Source of the DNA: Collinsella aerofaciens
Lineage (GTDB): Bacteria > Actinomycetota > Coriobacteriia > Coriobacteriales > Coriobacteriaceae
Direction of reading: 5' to 3'
Assembly: GCF_015548375.1 (NCBI RefSeq)
Contig: NZ_JADMWW010000006.1
Coordinates: 39,407-103,406 of the forward strand
DNA length: 64,000 nt
This document shows positions 1 through 9,917 of the stretch, piece by piece. A program made the translations under genes and the position numbers. The stretch's first letter is position 1, and every line of letters begins with the position of its first letter. Under the pieces are notes generated by a model. That model was not told where the DNA came from. It searched no databases and saw only the letters and a program-made list of their open reading frames with translations.

Positions 1-800
1 CCGCCGTTTTGGGCCGAGTAGTTAGATTTGACTTCGTCGATATAGCGTGGGTTGACGCGGGCGATTGCCGACATGGCGGCATTGATGTCGTCCATCAGGT
101 CGGGGCGGCTTTTGGGGACGGCAAAATAGTAGTCGCTCGAACCAATGTAGAACATGGGGGAGGCATTGGGCGACGAGATTGTGTCGTTCATGATGACGGC
201 ATCGACTTCGTCGTTTGCGAGCGCGTCAAAGAGATCGGATCCTCCGTCATACTCCTTGTATGTGCAGGCGATTCCTTCGCTGGCGAGCCATTGCTGGCCA
301 ACGAAGGTTTGCATGACGTCGGGGTTGCAACCGATAGTGAGACCCTGGAGTGCTTGAGGGTCACCCTTTGCAAGGTCGTCACGGTCGGGCCTGGCGTAGA
401 TGTAGTAGCGCTCGGTGCCCTCGGGGTTCGAGGAAAAGAGCAGCTTTTGGGCACGTTCCTCGGAGTAGGAGATGTTGGGCATGAGGTCGATCTCGCCTGC
501 CTCGAGCATGTCCATAAGCTCGGTGAAGGTGCCGGAGACGTATTCGTACCGCCAGCCGGACGTGTAGTACGACAGGGTCTGGAGGTACTCGTAACCCCAT
601 CCCGAGAGACGCTCGCCGGGGGTGCCGTCCTGGAAGCCTTCGTTGTTGACGAGCCAACCAACGCGGACCGTCTTGACTGGCTGACTAGAGTCAGCGGCAA
701 AAGCTTGGACAGGCGCGACGGTGCTCAGTACGGCGAGCGCGGTAAGCGCGACGGCCAGGGTGCGATATATAACTGAACGAAGGACAGTGGCAGCTCTCAC
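1..800 (-). CDS. Extracellular solute-binding (SBP_bac_3-like) protein, C-terminus cut by window edge
   Basis: The reading frame is open from a GTG at 800 to the left edge (about 266 codons) with no stop, so only the N-terminal part is visible. Residues 1-35 form a signal peptide with a hydrophobic core ending in AFAA. After it come features of family 3 periplasmic binding domains: VRVGWLVNNEGF, then EAGEIDLMPNISYSEERA, where SYSEERA is the typical signature. Such domains bind amino acids or serve as the sensory part of membrane signalling proteins. Because the gene is cut, I cannot tell a stand-alone ABC binding protein from a sensor fused to GGDEF/EAL or kinase domains. The start is chosen because the signal peptide begins there; the ribosome-binding site is weak. 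Family fairly sure, role uncertain. Confidence 0.8.
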   Translation of the reverse strand, partial: MRAATVLRSVIYRTLAVALTALAVLSTVAPVQAFAADSSQPVKTVRVGWLVNNEGFQDGTPGERLSGWGYEYLQTLSYYTSGWRYEYVSGTFTELMDMLEAGEIDLMPNISYSEERAQKLLFSSNPEGTERYYIYARPDRDDLAKGDPQALQGLTIGCNPDVMQTFVGQQWLASEGIACTYKEYDGGSDLFDALANDEVDAVIMNDTISSPNASPMFYIGSSDYYFAVPKSRPDLMDDINAAMSAIARVNPRYIDEVKSNYSAQNG

Positions 801-887
801 ATGCAATCCTAACGAATCGAGACATTACCGCATAAGGATACCAGCTCAGCCTGCCCAGTCGGCAGCCGCACAGCTAAACGCTCCCGC

Positions 888-945
888 CCGGCAGTTGGGG
901 ACAGTCCCTTTCTGCCGGCACAAAAGGAACGTCCCTAGCTGCCGG
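888..945. repeat. GGGAC-core palindromic repeat, two adjoining stem-loops (REP-like)
   Basis: The first stem pairs CCGGCAG (888-894) with CTGCCGG (912-918). The second pairs CCGGCA (915-920) with TGCCGG (940-945). The loops carry GGGGACAGTCCC and GGAACGTCCC cores. A closely related copy lies at 49459-49487. The element sits between the divergent solute-binding gene and the potassium channel gene. Confidence 0.75.
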
Positions 946-998
946 TTGTGGGACAATACCGAGCGAACGTGATTGGGCGTCTGGGAAAAGGGGTCGCG

Positions 999-1424
999 AT
1001 GAACAGGTTGAGGACGCTTTCCGACGTACTGCGACAGGCTGGCTTTGCACGCATCACGGGTCTGTTTCTTATCTTTTACCTGCTGTGCTCGACGGCTGTC
1101 TGGCTGTCCGAGCCCACGACCCTCACGTTTGGCGATGGTCTCTGGTTTAGCTTTGAGACGGTCTCGACGATCGGCTTTGGCGACATTCCGGCCGAGACAC
1201 CGGTTGCCCGCGCCATTACCGTCATTCTGAGCATCATCAGCATCTTCTACATCGCCATGCTCACGGGCGTGGCGGTGAACTACTGCAATACGCTTATCAA
1301 GCTGCGCCAAAAGGACACCATGGCGCGCTTTATGGACGATCTTGAGCATTTGGAAGAGCTCGATCGTGACGAGCTCGCCGATCTTTCGCGTCGCGTGCGC
1401 GAGTATCGTCGACGCCAGCGCTAA
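999..1424 (+). CDS. Two-TM potassium channel family protein
   Basis: The 141-aa protein has the layout of a minimal Ion_trans_2 potassium channel: TM1 at about residues 17-37, a pore loop, the selectivity filter TIGFGD at residues 56-61 and TM2 at about 69-92. A short charged cytoplasmic tail (100-141) contains no RCK or cyclic-nucleotide domain. It would form a tetrameric K+ pore in the inner membrane. An in-frame upstream start at 948 would overlap the repeat; the ATG at 999 follows a GGGAAAAGGGG purine stretch and gives a natural N-terminus. The LOG-family gene follows 36 bp downstream on the same strand. Ion selectivity is inferred from the filter; gating is unknown. Confidence 0.88.
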   Translation: MNRLRTLSDVLRQAGFARITGLFLIFYLLCSTAVWLSEPTTLTFGDGLWFSFETVSTIGFGDIPAETPVARAITVILSIISIFYIAMLTGVAVNYCNTLIKLRQKDTMARFMDDLEHLEELDRDELADLSRRVREYRRRQR

Positions 1425-1460
1425 GACGAACGTCGTGCGCCACAACAAGGGGGACCAAAT

Positions 1461-1994
1461 ATGAATATCACCGTGTATCTGGGTGCCAGTGCCGGCAATG
1501 ATCCGGCGTTTCTGCCCGCGGTGCAGGAGCTGGGCAACTGGATTGGCGCCAACGGACACGCGTTGGTATACGGCGGGTCCAAATCGGGCCTGATGGGTGC
1601 GCTCGCCGATAGCGTGCTCGATGCTGGCGGACACGTGACGGGTGTTGAGCCGAGCTTTTTTATCGAGGCCGAGTTTCAACATGACGGTATCGACGACCTC
1701 ATCGTGACGAGTGATATGGCCGAGCGCAAAGCCAAGATGATTGAGCTCGGCGATGCGTTCATCGCCTTTCCCGGTGGGACGGGCACGCTCGAGGAGATTG
1801 CCGAGGTCATGTCCGCGGTGTCGTTGGGGCACCTGAGTGCTCCGTGCATCCTGTATAACCTGGACGGTTACTACAACGACCTCAAGGCGCTGCTCGGGCA
1901 CATGATTGATAAAGGGCTTTCGAGCCCGAGGCGCCAGCACGGCATCTACTTTGCCGACGATTTGCGTGAGATTGCCTCGATTATCAACGGATAA
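1461..1994 (+). CDS. LOG family (TIGR00730) Rossmann-fold protein
   Basis: The 177-aa protein carries the family hallmarks: YGGSKSGLMG at residues 37-46 (nucleotide-binding loop), an arginine in SDMAERKAKM near residue 89, and PGGTGTLEE at 104-112. Characterised members are cytokinin riboside 5'-monophosphate phosphoribohydrolases, which release the free base from nucleoside monophosphates; related proteins were long called lysine decarboxylases in error. Length is normal for the family. An AAGGGGG ribosome-binding site precedes the ATG. The physiological substrate in gut Actinobacteria is unknown. Confident family call, inferred activity. Confidence 0.88.
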   Translation: MNITVYLGASAGNDPAFLPAVQELGNWIGANGHALVYGGSKSGLMGALADSVLDAGGHVTGVEPSFFIEAEFQHDGIDDLIVTSDMAERKAKMIELGDAFIAFPGGTGTLEEIAEVMSAVSLGHLSAPCILYNLDGYYNDLKALLGHMIDKGLSSPRRQHGIYFADDLREIASIING

Positions 1995-2119
1995 GTCTTG
2001 AGCCTGCTCCACTATGACTCCCAATGGTGCCGTTTGCGGCGCAGGTGGTTGGCTCGTTCGGGCAACGCGCGCTCTACAATAAAATGTATCTATGTCGACT
2101 TTGACCGCGGGAGGACCCG

Positions 2120-3424
2120 ATGGATAACCTTGCCAAACCCACAAACCGCGCGCTGTTTTTGGTCAGCGTTGCTGTGACCGGTGCACTCGCGGGTGCTGCA
2201 GTCTGGCTATTCTTCTTTGCGATGGAGCACGGCATCGACTATCTATGGACTGAGATCCCGCACGCACTGGGCGTCGCTTCGCCCGAGCTCGCCAGCGGCC
2301 CGTTTGGCTTTTTGCCGTACCCGTTTTTCGTTTGCCTGTTGGGCGGCTTGGTGATTGGCCTATACGAAAAGATGACGGGCATCAAGACCGATGACCTCAA
2401 CCAGGTGATGGCAAAGGTTAAGCAAGACGGGCGCTACCCGTACGACAACCTGGGCAAGCTTTCGCTCGCGGCATTGCTGCCGCTGCTGTTTGGTGGAAGT
2501 ATTGGACCGGAGGCCGGCCTGACCGGCGTCATCGCGGGTCTGTGCAGCTGGGTCGGCGATCGCATGCGTCGCTTTGGCGCCGAGTTTAGGGAGCTCACGC
2601 TGCTGGGCACCCAGGCTGCTCTGACGGCGCTCTTTACCGCGCCCGTGTTTGGCTTTGTGGCGCCGCTTGCCGGAAGTGCTGACGGCCAGGGTGCCGGCGA
2701 TGGTGAGGATTCCGAATCCGGTGAGATCACCATCAGGCTGCCCAAGGCGCAAAAGACCGTGGTTTACGGCATCGCGATTGCTGGCGGCCTGGGCACCTAC
2801 CTGCTGCTCGGCCAGCTCATGGGCGGCGGCATGGGTATGCCGAGGTTCGAGGCTGCCGTGGTGGGCAATCTGGAGCTTATCTGGCTCATCCCTCTGTCGC
2901 TGATCGGAACAATCTGCGGCTGGCTGTACTTTGTCTCTGAGCACGCGAGCGAAGCGCTTGCTCATGCAATAGGGGCGCGCCCTGTCGTCAAAGCCATGCT
3001 GGCCGGTCTGGCGCTCGCCATCTGCGGCACGGTCCTGCCCTACACCATGTTTGCCGGCGAGACCCAGGCCGACGTGCTCATGGAGACCTATCTGACCATC
3101 CCCGCCGGCGTGCTTATCGCGACCGGTCTTGTTAAGGCCATGCTGACGCCCGCCCTCATCAACCTTGGTTGGCGCGGCGGTCACTTCTTCCCGGTTATCT
3201 TCTCGGGTGTGAGCCTGGGCTATGGCCTTGCTATCCTCACCGGCGCCGATCCGGTCTTTTGCGTCGCCGTCTGCACGGCATCGACGATGGGCGCCGTCAT
3301 GCGCCAGCCGGTCATGGTCGTGGGCCTGCTGCTCATGTGCTTCCCACTCAAGGGTATCGTCTGCATGATCATCGCCGCCGTTATCGCCGCCGGCATTCCG
3401 CTGCCCAAGCCGCTGCGCAAGTAG
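2120..3424 (+). CDS. ClC-type voltage-gated chloride channel/antiporter family protein
   Basis: The 434-aa polytopic membrane protein has the ClC motif GGSIGPEAG (residues 125-133) and the late motif GWRGGHFFP near 350-358, both lining the anion pathway in this family. A low-complexity acidic insert (about 190-208) separates the two structural halves. No CBS domains are fused at the C-terminus. It is expected to move chloride or another small anion across the inner membrane, as a channel or H+ antiporter; the sequence alone does not decide which. GGAGGACCCG precedes the ATG. The EFR1 gene starts 35 bp downstream on the same strand. Confidence 0.88.
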   Translation: MDNLAKPTNRALFLVSVAVTGALAGAAVWLFFFAMEHGIDYLWTEIPHALGVASPELASGPFGFLPYPFFVCLLGGLVIGLYEKMTGIKTDDLNQVMAKVKQDGRYPYDNLGKLSLAALLPLLFGGSIGPEAGLTGVIAGLCSWVGDRMRRFGAEFRELTLLGTQAALTALFTAPVFGFVAPLAGSADGQGAGDGEDSESGEITIRLPKAQKTVVYGIAIAGGLGTYLLLGQLMGGGMGMPRFEAAVVGNLELIWLIPLSLIGTICGWLYFVSEHASEALAHAIGARPVVKAMLAGLALAICGTVLPYTMFAGETQADVLMETYLTIPAGVLIATGLVKAMLTPALINLGWRGGHFFPVIFSGVSLGYGLAILTGADPVFCVAVCTASTMGAVMRQPVMVVGLLLMCFPLKGIVCMIIAAVIAAGIPLPKPLRK

Positions 3425-3459
3425 CGCGGTTTTTCACGAGTCAATTCCAGGGGTACGAG

Positions 3460-4251
3460 ATGATCCTGTACTTTAGCGCGACAGGGAACAGCGAGCATGT
3501 GGCGCGTCGCATTGCAGCGGCGACAAGCGACAAAGTTATGTCGATTGAGCGCTTTGATGCCGAGATCCTTCACCTTGCTGTGATGGAAGGCCCCTGTCGG
3601 CTGGGGTTTGTCGCCCCGGTATACGCCTGGGGCTTGCCGACGCCAATGATCGAGTTTTTGAAGACTGTCGACCTATCGGTTGCTGCCGGCACAAAGGGCG
3701 GCGAGCGCCCCTATACGTTCTATGTCTCGACATATGGTTCGACGACCGGGCAATCGGCCAAGTTCGCCCGCGATCTGCTACACGAGCGTGGGCTCGAGTT
3801 AGATGCGGCGATGAGCGTCAAGATGCCCGATACCTGGACGCCTGTTTTCGACCTGTCTGACCCTCAAAAGGTTGAGGGTATCAATAGAGCTGCCGAGGCG
3901 CAAATTGATGCCGTGATCGAGGCGGTGCGGGCACGCCGCACGGGCAACATGATGCGCCATCGCGTGCCTCTGTTTGCATCGTGCGCGTATCACGCAATTG
4001 GGCTGCCGCGCATGCAACAGACGAGCAAGTTTGCCGTCGATGCCGATCGCTGCATCGGCTGCGGCCTGTGTGCCAAGCGCTGCCCCATGGCGGCGATTGA
4101 GATGCGCGACGGCCTTCCCGTCTGGACAAAGCCGGAGTGCGCAGCCTGCCTTCGTTGCCTGCATTGTTGTCCCAAATTTGCCATCTCGCACGGTGAGCGC
4201 ACGGCATCCCACGGTCAGTACAGGCATCCCAAGCCAGGTGTGAGGATGTAG
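3460..4251 (+). CDS. EFR1 family ferredoxin (flavodoxin domain plus two 4Fe-4S clusters)
   Basis: The 263-aa protein starts with a flavodoxin FMN-binding loop, FSATGNSEH (residues 5-13). It ends with a bacterial-type ferredoxin domain: one cysteine set at 198, 201, 204 and 208 (CIGCGLCAKRC) and a second at 227, 230, 233 and 237 (CAACLRCLHCC). This two-domain layout defines the EFR1 family found in anaerobes, thought to carry electrons between low-potential donors and flavoproteins. The frame stays open upstream into the ClC gene, but the flavodoxin fold begins at ATG 3460 and GGGG lies just before it. Electron partner unknown. Confidence 0.9.
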   Translation: MILYFSATGNSEHVARRIAAATSDKVMSIERFDAEILHLAVMEGPCRLGFVAPVYAWGLPTPMIEFLKTVDLSVAAGTKGGERPYTFYVSTYGSTTGQSAKFARDLLHERGLELDAAMSVKMPDTWTPVFDLSDPQKVEGINRAAEAQIDAVIEAVRARRTGNMMRHRVPLFASCAYHAIGLPRMQQTSKFAVDADRCIGCGLCAKRCPMAAIEMRDGLPVWTKPECAACLRCLHCCPKFAISHGERTASHGQYRHPKPGVRM

Positions 4252-4266
4252 CGGCTGCTGGCCGCG

Positions 4267-5142
4267 CTACTTCCAAACTGCGAGCGCGGCGGTGCCCAGT
4301 ACGATGAGGGCGAGACCGATGACGCTGTGTCGTGAGAGTTTTTCGTTGAATGTCAGGCGCGCAAATAGTACTGATACGACAATCGATAGTTTGTCGATCT
4401 GCACCACGACGCTCACCTGGCCTGTGGCGATGGCGTAGTAATAGAGCAGCCACGATGCTCCGGTCGCGATGCCCGATGTTGCGAGAAATGTGAGTTCGCG
4501 CCGGTCAGCGTGCGCGACCTGATCCAGTTTTCCCTTGGCTGCCACGATCGCCCATGCCATAACCAGTACCACGCAGGTGCGGATTGCCGTGGCCAGGTTT
4601 GACTCGACGCCTTCGATGCCAACCTTGGCAAGGATGGACGTGAGCGCCGCGAACACGGCAGCGCCGAGGGCGTAAGCGAGCCAGGTCCGGTCTTGCTGCT
4701 GCTCGGGTCCGGCAGACTGCTTCTTCTCGATCATTAAAAACGTGCCGAGGGTGATGACAGCGGTTCCCACGAGCTTAACCGCAAGGTTGCTCGTCTCGCC
4801 AAAAAGCACGATGGCGATCAGTGCGGCGAGTACGGTGCTCATCTTGTCGACCGGTACGACCTTATTGACGTCTCCGATGCCCAGCGCCTTAAAGTAACAG
4901 ATCCACGAAGCGCCGGTAGCGAGTCCCGAGAGGACGAGAAAGAGCCAAGATCTGGGTTCGATGCTGCCGATGGTTCCAATGGATCCAGAAATGCCCGCCA
5001 TTGCCCAGGCGAAAACGAGCACCACGCAGGTGCGAATGGCCGTCGCGACATCGGAGTCGGTCTGCTTGATGCCGCATTTGGCCAGGACAGATGTGACGCC
5101 GGCAAAGAAAGCCGACACAAATGCTGCTGCGACCCACGACAC
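4267..5142 (-). CDS. EamA (DMT superfamily) transporter with near-identical halves
   Basis: The 291-aa protein has about ten TM segments in two EamA repeats. The halves retain strong similarity: LAKCGIKQTDSDVATAIRT near the start and LAKVGIEGVESNLATAIRT mid-protein occupy equivalent positions, showing internal duplication. DMT transporters export or import small metabolites; the substrate cannot be read from sequence. The start is a GTG at 5142 preceded by GAGGAGG. It lies downstream of the GntR-ABC operon on the same strand with a 68-bp gap, and its 3' end faces the EFR1 gene 15 bp away. Confidence 0.87.
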   Translation of the reverse strand: MSWVAAAFVSAFFAGVTSVLAKCGIKQTDSDVATAIRTCVVLVFAWAMAGISGSIGTIGSIEPRSWLFLVLSGLATGASWICYFKALGIGDVNKVVPVDKMSTVLAALIAIVLFGETSNLAVKLVGTAVITLGTFLMIEKKQSAGPEQQQDRTWLAYALGAAVFAALTSILAKVGIEGVESNLATAIRTCVVLVMAWAIVAAKGKLDQVAHADRRELTFLATSGIATGASWLLYYYAIATGQVSVVVQIDKLSIVVSVLFARLTFNEKLSRHSVIGLALIVLGTAALAVWK

Positions 5143-5210
5143 GGGTTGAGCGCCTCCTCAAAAAAGACCACGCCAGATCTATGGCGCATGTCCAATGATA
5201 CCGCGCTTGC

Positions 5211-5918
5211 CTATAGGTTGCGTGCCCAGTAGACCTTGGTGCTGATGGCGCAGCTGACAGCGCCAAGGACGACCGTTGCCAGCGCGGCAATTCCTGCGCA
5301 CAGGAAGCCAAGAACGGAAGGATCGGGATTCGCCCCGGCAATCATCGACATGAGATGGTTGCTGATGGGGTTGAATGAGTTTAGCGTGACCATGATAAGG
5401 CACATGTATAGGGCGTATAGACCAACGGATAGGCGTTGCGCCTTCATGTGTTCAAATCGAAAGAACAGAGGCAGTACCAAAAACACCGCCATGAGGGAGA
5501 AAAGCATCGATATTGCCGAGGCGATTGCGGTCTCAAAGACGGTCTCTCCCGTGGAGGGGATACCCACGCTGTTTAAGATCGGGATGGCGACGATACTCAA
5601 CAGCACGGCCGCGCACGTCATGATGACCGAGAAAATAGTGATGCACAGGTAGCGTGCGCTGACGATGTCTTTGCGTGAGATGGGCAGCGTTGCCCGATAG
5701 CGCTCCCATCCGTTTTGGTTGTCGAGCCCGGCCAGCGACGTCATGGCCATGATAGGCGACATGGCACTGATCGCGAAGGCGCCGGCGGCGCTCATATCGG
5801 AATCACCATTCGATGCCCTGACGGCGGTCAGCACGACGAAGATGAACAGGCCGACACCTGCGATGCTCGGGACGAGCGTGCGAACGATGGCAAGCTCGGA
5901 CATAATGGCGCGTTTCAT
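5211..5918 (-). CDS. ABC-2 type permease of a YtrA-type ABC transporter
   Basis: The 235-aa protein is hydrophobic with about six TM segments and matches the ABC-2 permease style (cytoplasmic N-terminus, SPIMAMTSLAGLDNQNGWERY loop, then RKDIVSARY before the next helix). Its ATG overlaps the stop of the upstream ATPase gene by four bases (ATGA, 5915-5918), indicating translational coupling. Together they should form an exporter, of the type linked elsewhere to bacitracin-like or cell-envelope stress. The substrate is unknown. Confidence 0.85.
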   Translation of the reverse strand: MKRAIMSELAIVRTLVPSIAGVGLFIFVVLTAVRASNGDSDMSAAGAFAISAMSPIMAMTSLAGLDNQNGWERYRATLPISRKDIVSARYLCITIFSVIMTCAAVLLSIVAIPILNSVGIPSTGETVFETAIASAISMLFSLMAVFLVLPLFFRFEHMKAQRLSVGLYALYMCLIMVTLNSFNPISNHLMSMIAGANPDPSVLGFLCAGIAALATVVLGAVSCAISTKVYWARNL

Positions 5919-6796
5919 TTCAAAGCCCCTTTCAGCATGAAGCGAAGATAGTCATCAATGGTTGCCCGATCGCAGGGAATCTCGGGGAAGGCCTCGAGCA
6001 CTTCGCGGTGGTTGGACACGAGCACGTCCACGCTGTAGGCGTGGCGGGCGGCGCGGGTGCCTTCGACGCAAGCCATGAGCTCGGCGGCCTGTGCCTGGGT
6101 GCAGTGGGCGATGCCGGCGCGGTCGGTAATGTCCTCGCGTGGCAGGTCAAACACAATCGAGCCGTTATCGATGCAGATGACGCGGTCGGCAGCACGATCG
6201 AGATCAGACGTAATGTGGCTCGAGAGCAGCACGCTGCGCTGGCCGTCGGCGACAAAGGCGAGCAGCTCATCGAGCAGTTCCTCGCGTGCCATGGGATCGA
6301 GGCCCGCGGTGGCTTCGTCCAAAACGAGCAGCTTGGCATTGTGGCTGAGTGCACAGGCAAGCTGCAGTTTCATGCCCATGCCGCGGGAGAGGCCCTTGAC
6401 CTTTGTCTTGGGATCGAGGCCAAATCGGTTGATGAATCCGGCGAACGTTTCGCGGTCCCACGTGGGGTACGCCGGGCCTACGAGCGACTCGACCTGGCCC
6501 ACCTTGAGCGTGGAGGGGAAGGGGCACGTGTCCAGGACAAGACCGACGCGGGAGCGTAGATGGCGCTGCGTTTCATCGGGCGCGTCGGCGCCACAGCGCT
6601 GCCCAAACAGGCGTACCTCGCCGGCATCGAGCTTGATAAGCCCGAGCGCGGCGCGAATGGTCGTTGTCTTGCCGGCACCGTTAGCGCCCACAAAGCCAAC
6701 AATCTGGCCGGGCTCCACGGCGAGCGTGACATCACGCAGCGAAAAACGGTCGCTCACGCGGCGTGAGACACCTTTGAGTTCTAACAAGTTTTGCAT
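5915..6796 (-). CDS. ABC transporter ATP-binding protein
   Basis: The 293-aa ATPase has Walker A GANGAGKTT (residues 37-45), signature LSRGM (136-140) and Walker B LLVLDE (156-161), followed by a C-terminal extension typical of the YtrB/EcsA-like exporter group. The frame is open further upstream, through the region of the regulator gene, but homology begins at ATG 6796 (MQNLLELKGV), which follows an AAAGG site. It is the middle gene of the operon gntR-ATPase-permease, 23 bp after the regulator and overlapping the permease by 4 bp. Confidence 0.92.
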   Translation of the reverse strand: MQNLLELKGVSRRVSDRFSLRDVTLAVEPGQIVGFVGANGAGKTTTIRAALGLIKLDAGEVRLFGQRCGADAPDETQRHLRSRVGLVLDTCPFPSTLKVGQVESLVGPAYPTWDRETFAGFINRFGLDPKTKVKGLSRGMGMKLQLACALSHNAKLLVLDEATAGLDPMAREELLDELLAFVADGQRSVLLSSHITSDLDRAADRVICIDNGSIVFDLPREDITDRAGIAHCTQAQAAELMACVEGTRAARHAYSVDVLVSNHREVLEAFPEIPCDRATIDDYLRFMLKGALK

Positions 6797-6819
6797 GGTA
6801 TAGCCTTTCTTGCAGATGG

Positions 6820-7200
6820 CTACTGCATGGTTTCGGGGGCTACCAGGTCGAGCATCTCGTGCAGTTTGTCGCGCGTGACGCCCAGGGCTTCGGCTTGTTC
6901 TGCCGCCTGCGTAAGCAGCTCTTCGATATGGCAGAGCTGGTTTTCGCGCAAGAGCTCTTGGTTGCCCTCGGCGACAAAACAGCCCTTGCCCTGCACGGTG
7001 CAGATAAACCCGAGCTGCTCCAGATCGGCGTAGGCGCGCTTGGTGGTGATGACGCTCACGCCCAGGTCGCTCGCGAGTGCGCGGATGCTGGGGAGTTTGG
7101 CTCCCGCGGCGAGCGTGCCCGAAAGGATTTGAGCTTTGACCTGCGAGGATATCTGCTCGTAGATGGGCTTGTCGCTCGAATTGGATAGGATAATGTCCAC
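6820..7200 (-). CDS. GntR family regulator, YtrA subfamily
   Basis: The 126-aa protein contains an N-terminal winged helix-turn-helix (about residues 10-75, with KLPSIRALASDLGVSVITTKRAY-type spacing) and only a short helical C-terminal tail. That is the hallmark of the YtrA subfamily, which lacks a large ligand-binding domain and usually represses its own ABC exporter operon. It starts at GTG 7200 behind AAGGAGCCGCT. The gene heads the operon, and a 9-bp inverted repeat immediately upstream (7228-7261) is the likely operator. Ligand unknown. Confidence 0.9.
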   Translation of the reverse strand: MDIILSNSSDKPIYEQISSQVKAQILSGTLAAGAKLPSIRALASDLGVSVITTKRAYADLEQLGFICTVQGKGCFVAEGNQELLRENQLCHIEELLTQAAEQAEALGVTRDKLHEMLDLVAPETMQ

Positions 7201-7227
7201 AGCGGCTCCTTAGCTGTTGGGCTACAC

Positions 7228-7261
7228 GTGTATATAACCGGTAAGCACAGTATATATACAC
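7228..7261 (-). promoter_or_regulatory. Probable YtrA-type operator/promoter
   Basis: A perfect inverted repeat, GTGTATATA (7228-7236) and TATATACAC (7253-7261), is separated by 16 bp. It lies 28 bp upstream of the GTG of the GntR regulator and overlaps AT-rich promoter-like sequence. YtrA-subfamily operators are palindromes of this general type. Assignment to this regulator is inference. Confidence 0.6.
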
Positions 7262-7415
7262 TATGCACAGTTATGCAAGAGGCAAATGCTGATTGGGCCA
7301 GCTACCCAGGCCCCAACTGATGAATTTGTCCTGATAGGCGCTCTAGAGCGAGGTTTCGCGGCTACAATAATGCGGTTACAACGACGTAATGCACTCAATG
7401 CAAGAAAGGATCCGC

Positions 7416-9029
<1,614 letters not shown>

Positions 9030-9071
9030 CGCATCGGTGCGGTGGCCCTGCGGGGCTGCCGCGCCGTTTGC

Positions 9072-9158
9072 TTGCCTTATGCCGTGTGAGCGGCTATTAT
9101 ACTCACCGTCGTCTCAAGACCGGGGCGTCCGAGCAGTTCGGGTCCGATATCCTGCTCG
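9072..9158 (+). promoter_or_regulatory. Promoter and structured leader of the VUT-family transporter gene
   Basis: A promoter-like pair, TTGCCT (9072-9077) and TATTAT (9095-9100), is spaced by 17 bp. The roughly 80-nt leader that follows contains a hairpin of CGAGCAG (9130-9136) with CTGCTCG (9152-9158). The loop holds GGTC (9141-9144), which could pair with GACC at 9118-9121 to give a pseudoknot. The leader ends in AAACCTAAAACC directly before AAAGGAG. It may be a ligand-sensing leader, but it matches no riboswitch consensus I can recall exactly. Confidence 0.4.
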
Positions 9159-9185
9159 TTAAACCTAAAACCAAAGGAGTACATA

Positions 9186-9908
9186 ATGATCAAGAAGGTC
9201 ATGGAGGACTACAAGGTCCTGTTGCGGAGCATTCCCGCGGCAACGGTTTCGCTGTTTTTCGTGAGCGTCATCATGATGAACCTGCTGGCCAACAAAGAGC
9301 TCATCAGCCTGCCGTATCTGGCGCTCGACTGTGGCTTTGTGGTGAGCTGGGTTTCGTTTTTGTGCCAGGACATGATCTGCAAGCGCTTTGGCGCCAAGGC
9401 ATCCATCAAAATCTCTATCCTCGCGCTGCTGGTCAACCTGGCCGTGAGTCTGTGCTTTTGGGCATGCTCGCTCACGCCCGGCATGTGGGGCGCCTACTAC
9501 GACACGGGCATGATCGAGGTCAACACTGCCCTTAACGCCACCATCGGCGGCACTTGGTACGTGGTGCTGGGCTCTTCGCTGGCAATGCTCGTTTCTGCCG
9601 TGGTTAACTCCACGCTCAACCAGTCGCTCGGCCGCATGCTCAAAAAGAATAATTTTGCGAGCTTTGCCTTTCGCTCCTATGTGTCCACGGGCATTGGCCA
9701 GTTTATCGACAACTTGGTCTTTGCCATTGTGGTGAGCCACACGTTCTTTGGTTGGACCTGGGTGCAGGTCCTTATGTGCTCGCTGACCGGTGCTGTTGCC
9801 GAGCTGCTGTGCGAGGTCTTCTTGAGCCCCGTGGGCTACAAGGTCGTGCGCGGCTGGGAGCGCGAGAATGTGGGCTCCGAGTACCTCGAGCGTCACGCAA
9901 CCGCCTAA
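9186..9908 (+). CDS. VUT family (queuosine precursor type) transporter
   Basis: The 240-aa membrane protein has about six TM segments. It resembles the VUT/YhhQ family, whose studied members import the queuosine precursors preQ0/preQ1 or related purine-like compounds. Supporting features are the early MMNLLANKEL segment, the FLCQDMICKRFGAKAS loop and the C-terminal region ending in a cytoplasmic charged tail. A strong AAAGGAG precedes the ATG. The SDR gene begins 9 bp after its stop, so the two are very likely co-transcribed. The leader upstream could couple expression to precursor level. Specific substrate not proven. Confidence 0.82.
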   Translation: MIKKVMEDYKVLLRSIPAATVSLFFVSVIMMNLLANKELISLPYLALDCGFVVSWVSFLCQDMICKRFGAKASIKISILALLVNLAVSLCFWACSLTPGMWGAYYDTGMIEVNTALNATIGGTWYVVLGSSLAMLVSAVVNSTLNQSLGRMLKKNNFASFAFRSYVSTGIGQFIDNLVFAIVVSHTFFGWTWVQVLMCSLTGAVAELLCEVFLSPVGYKVVRGWERENVGSEYLERHATA

Positions 9909-9917
9909 GGAGCAAGT

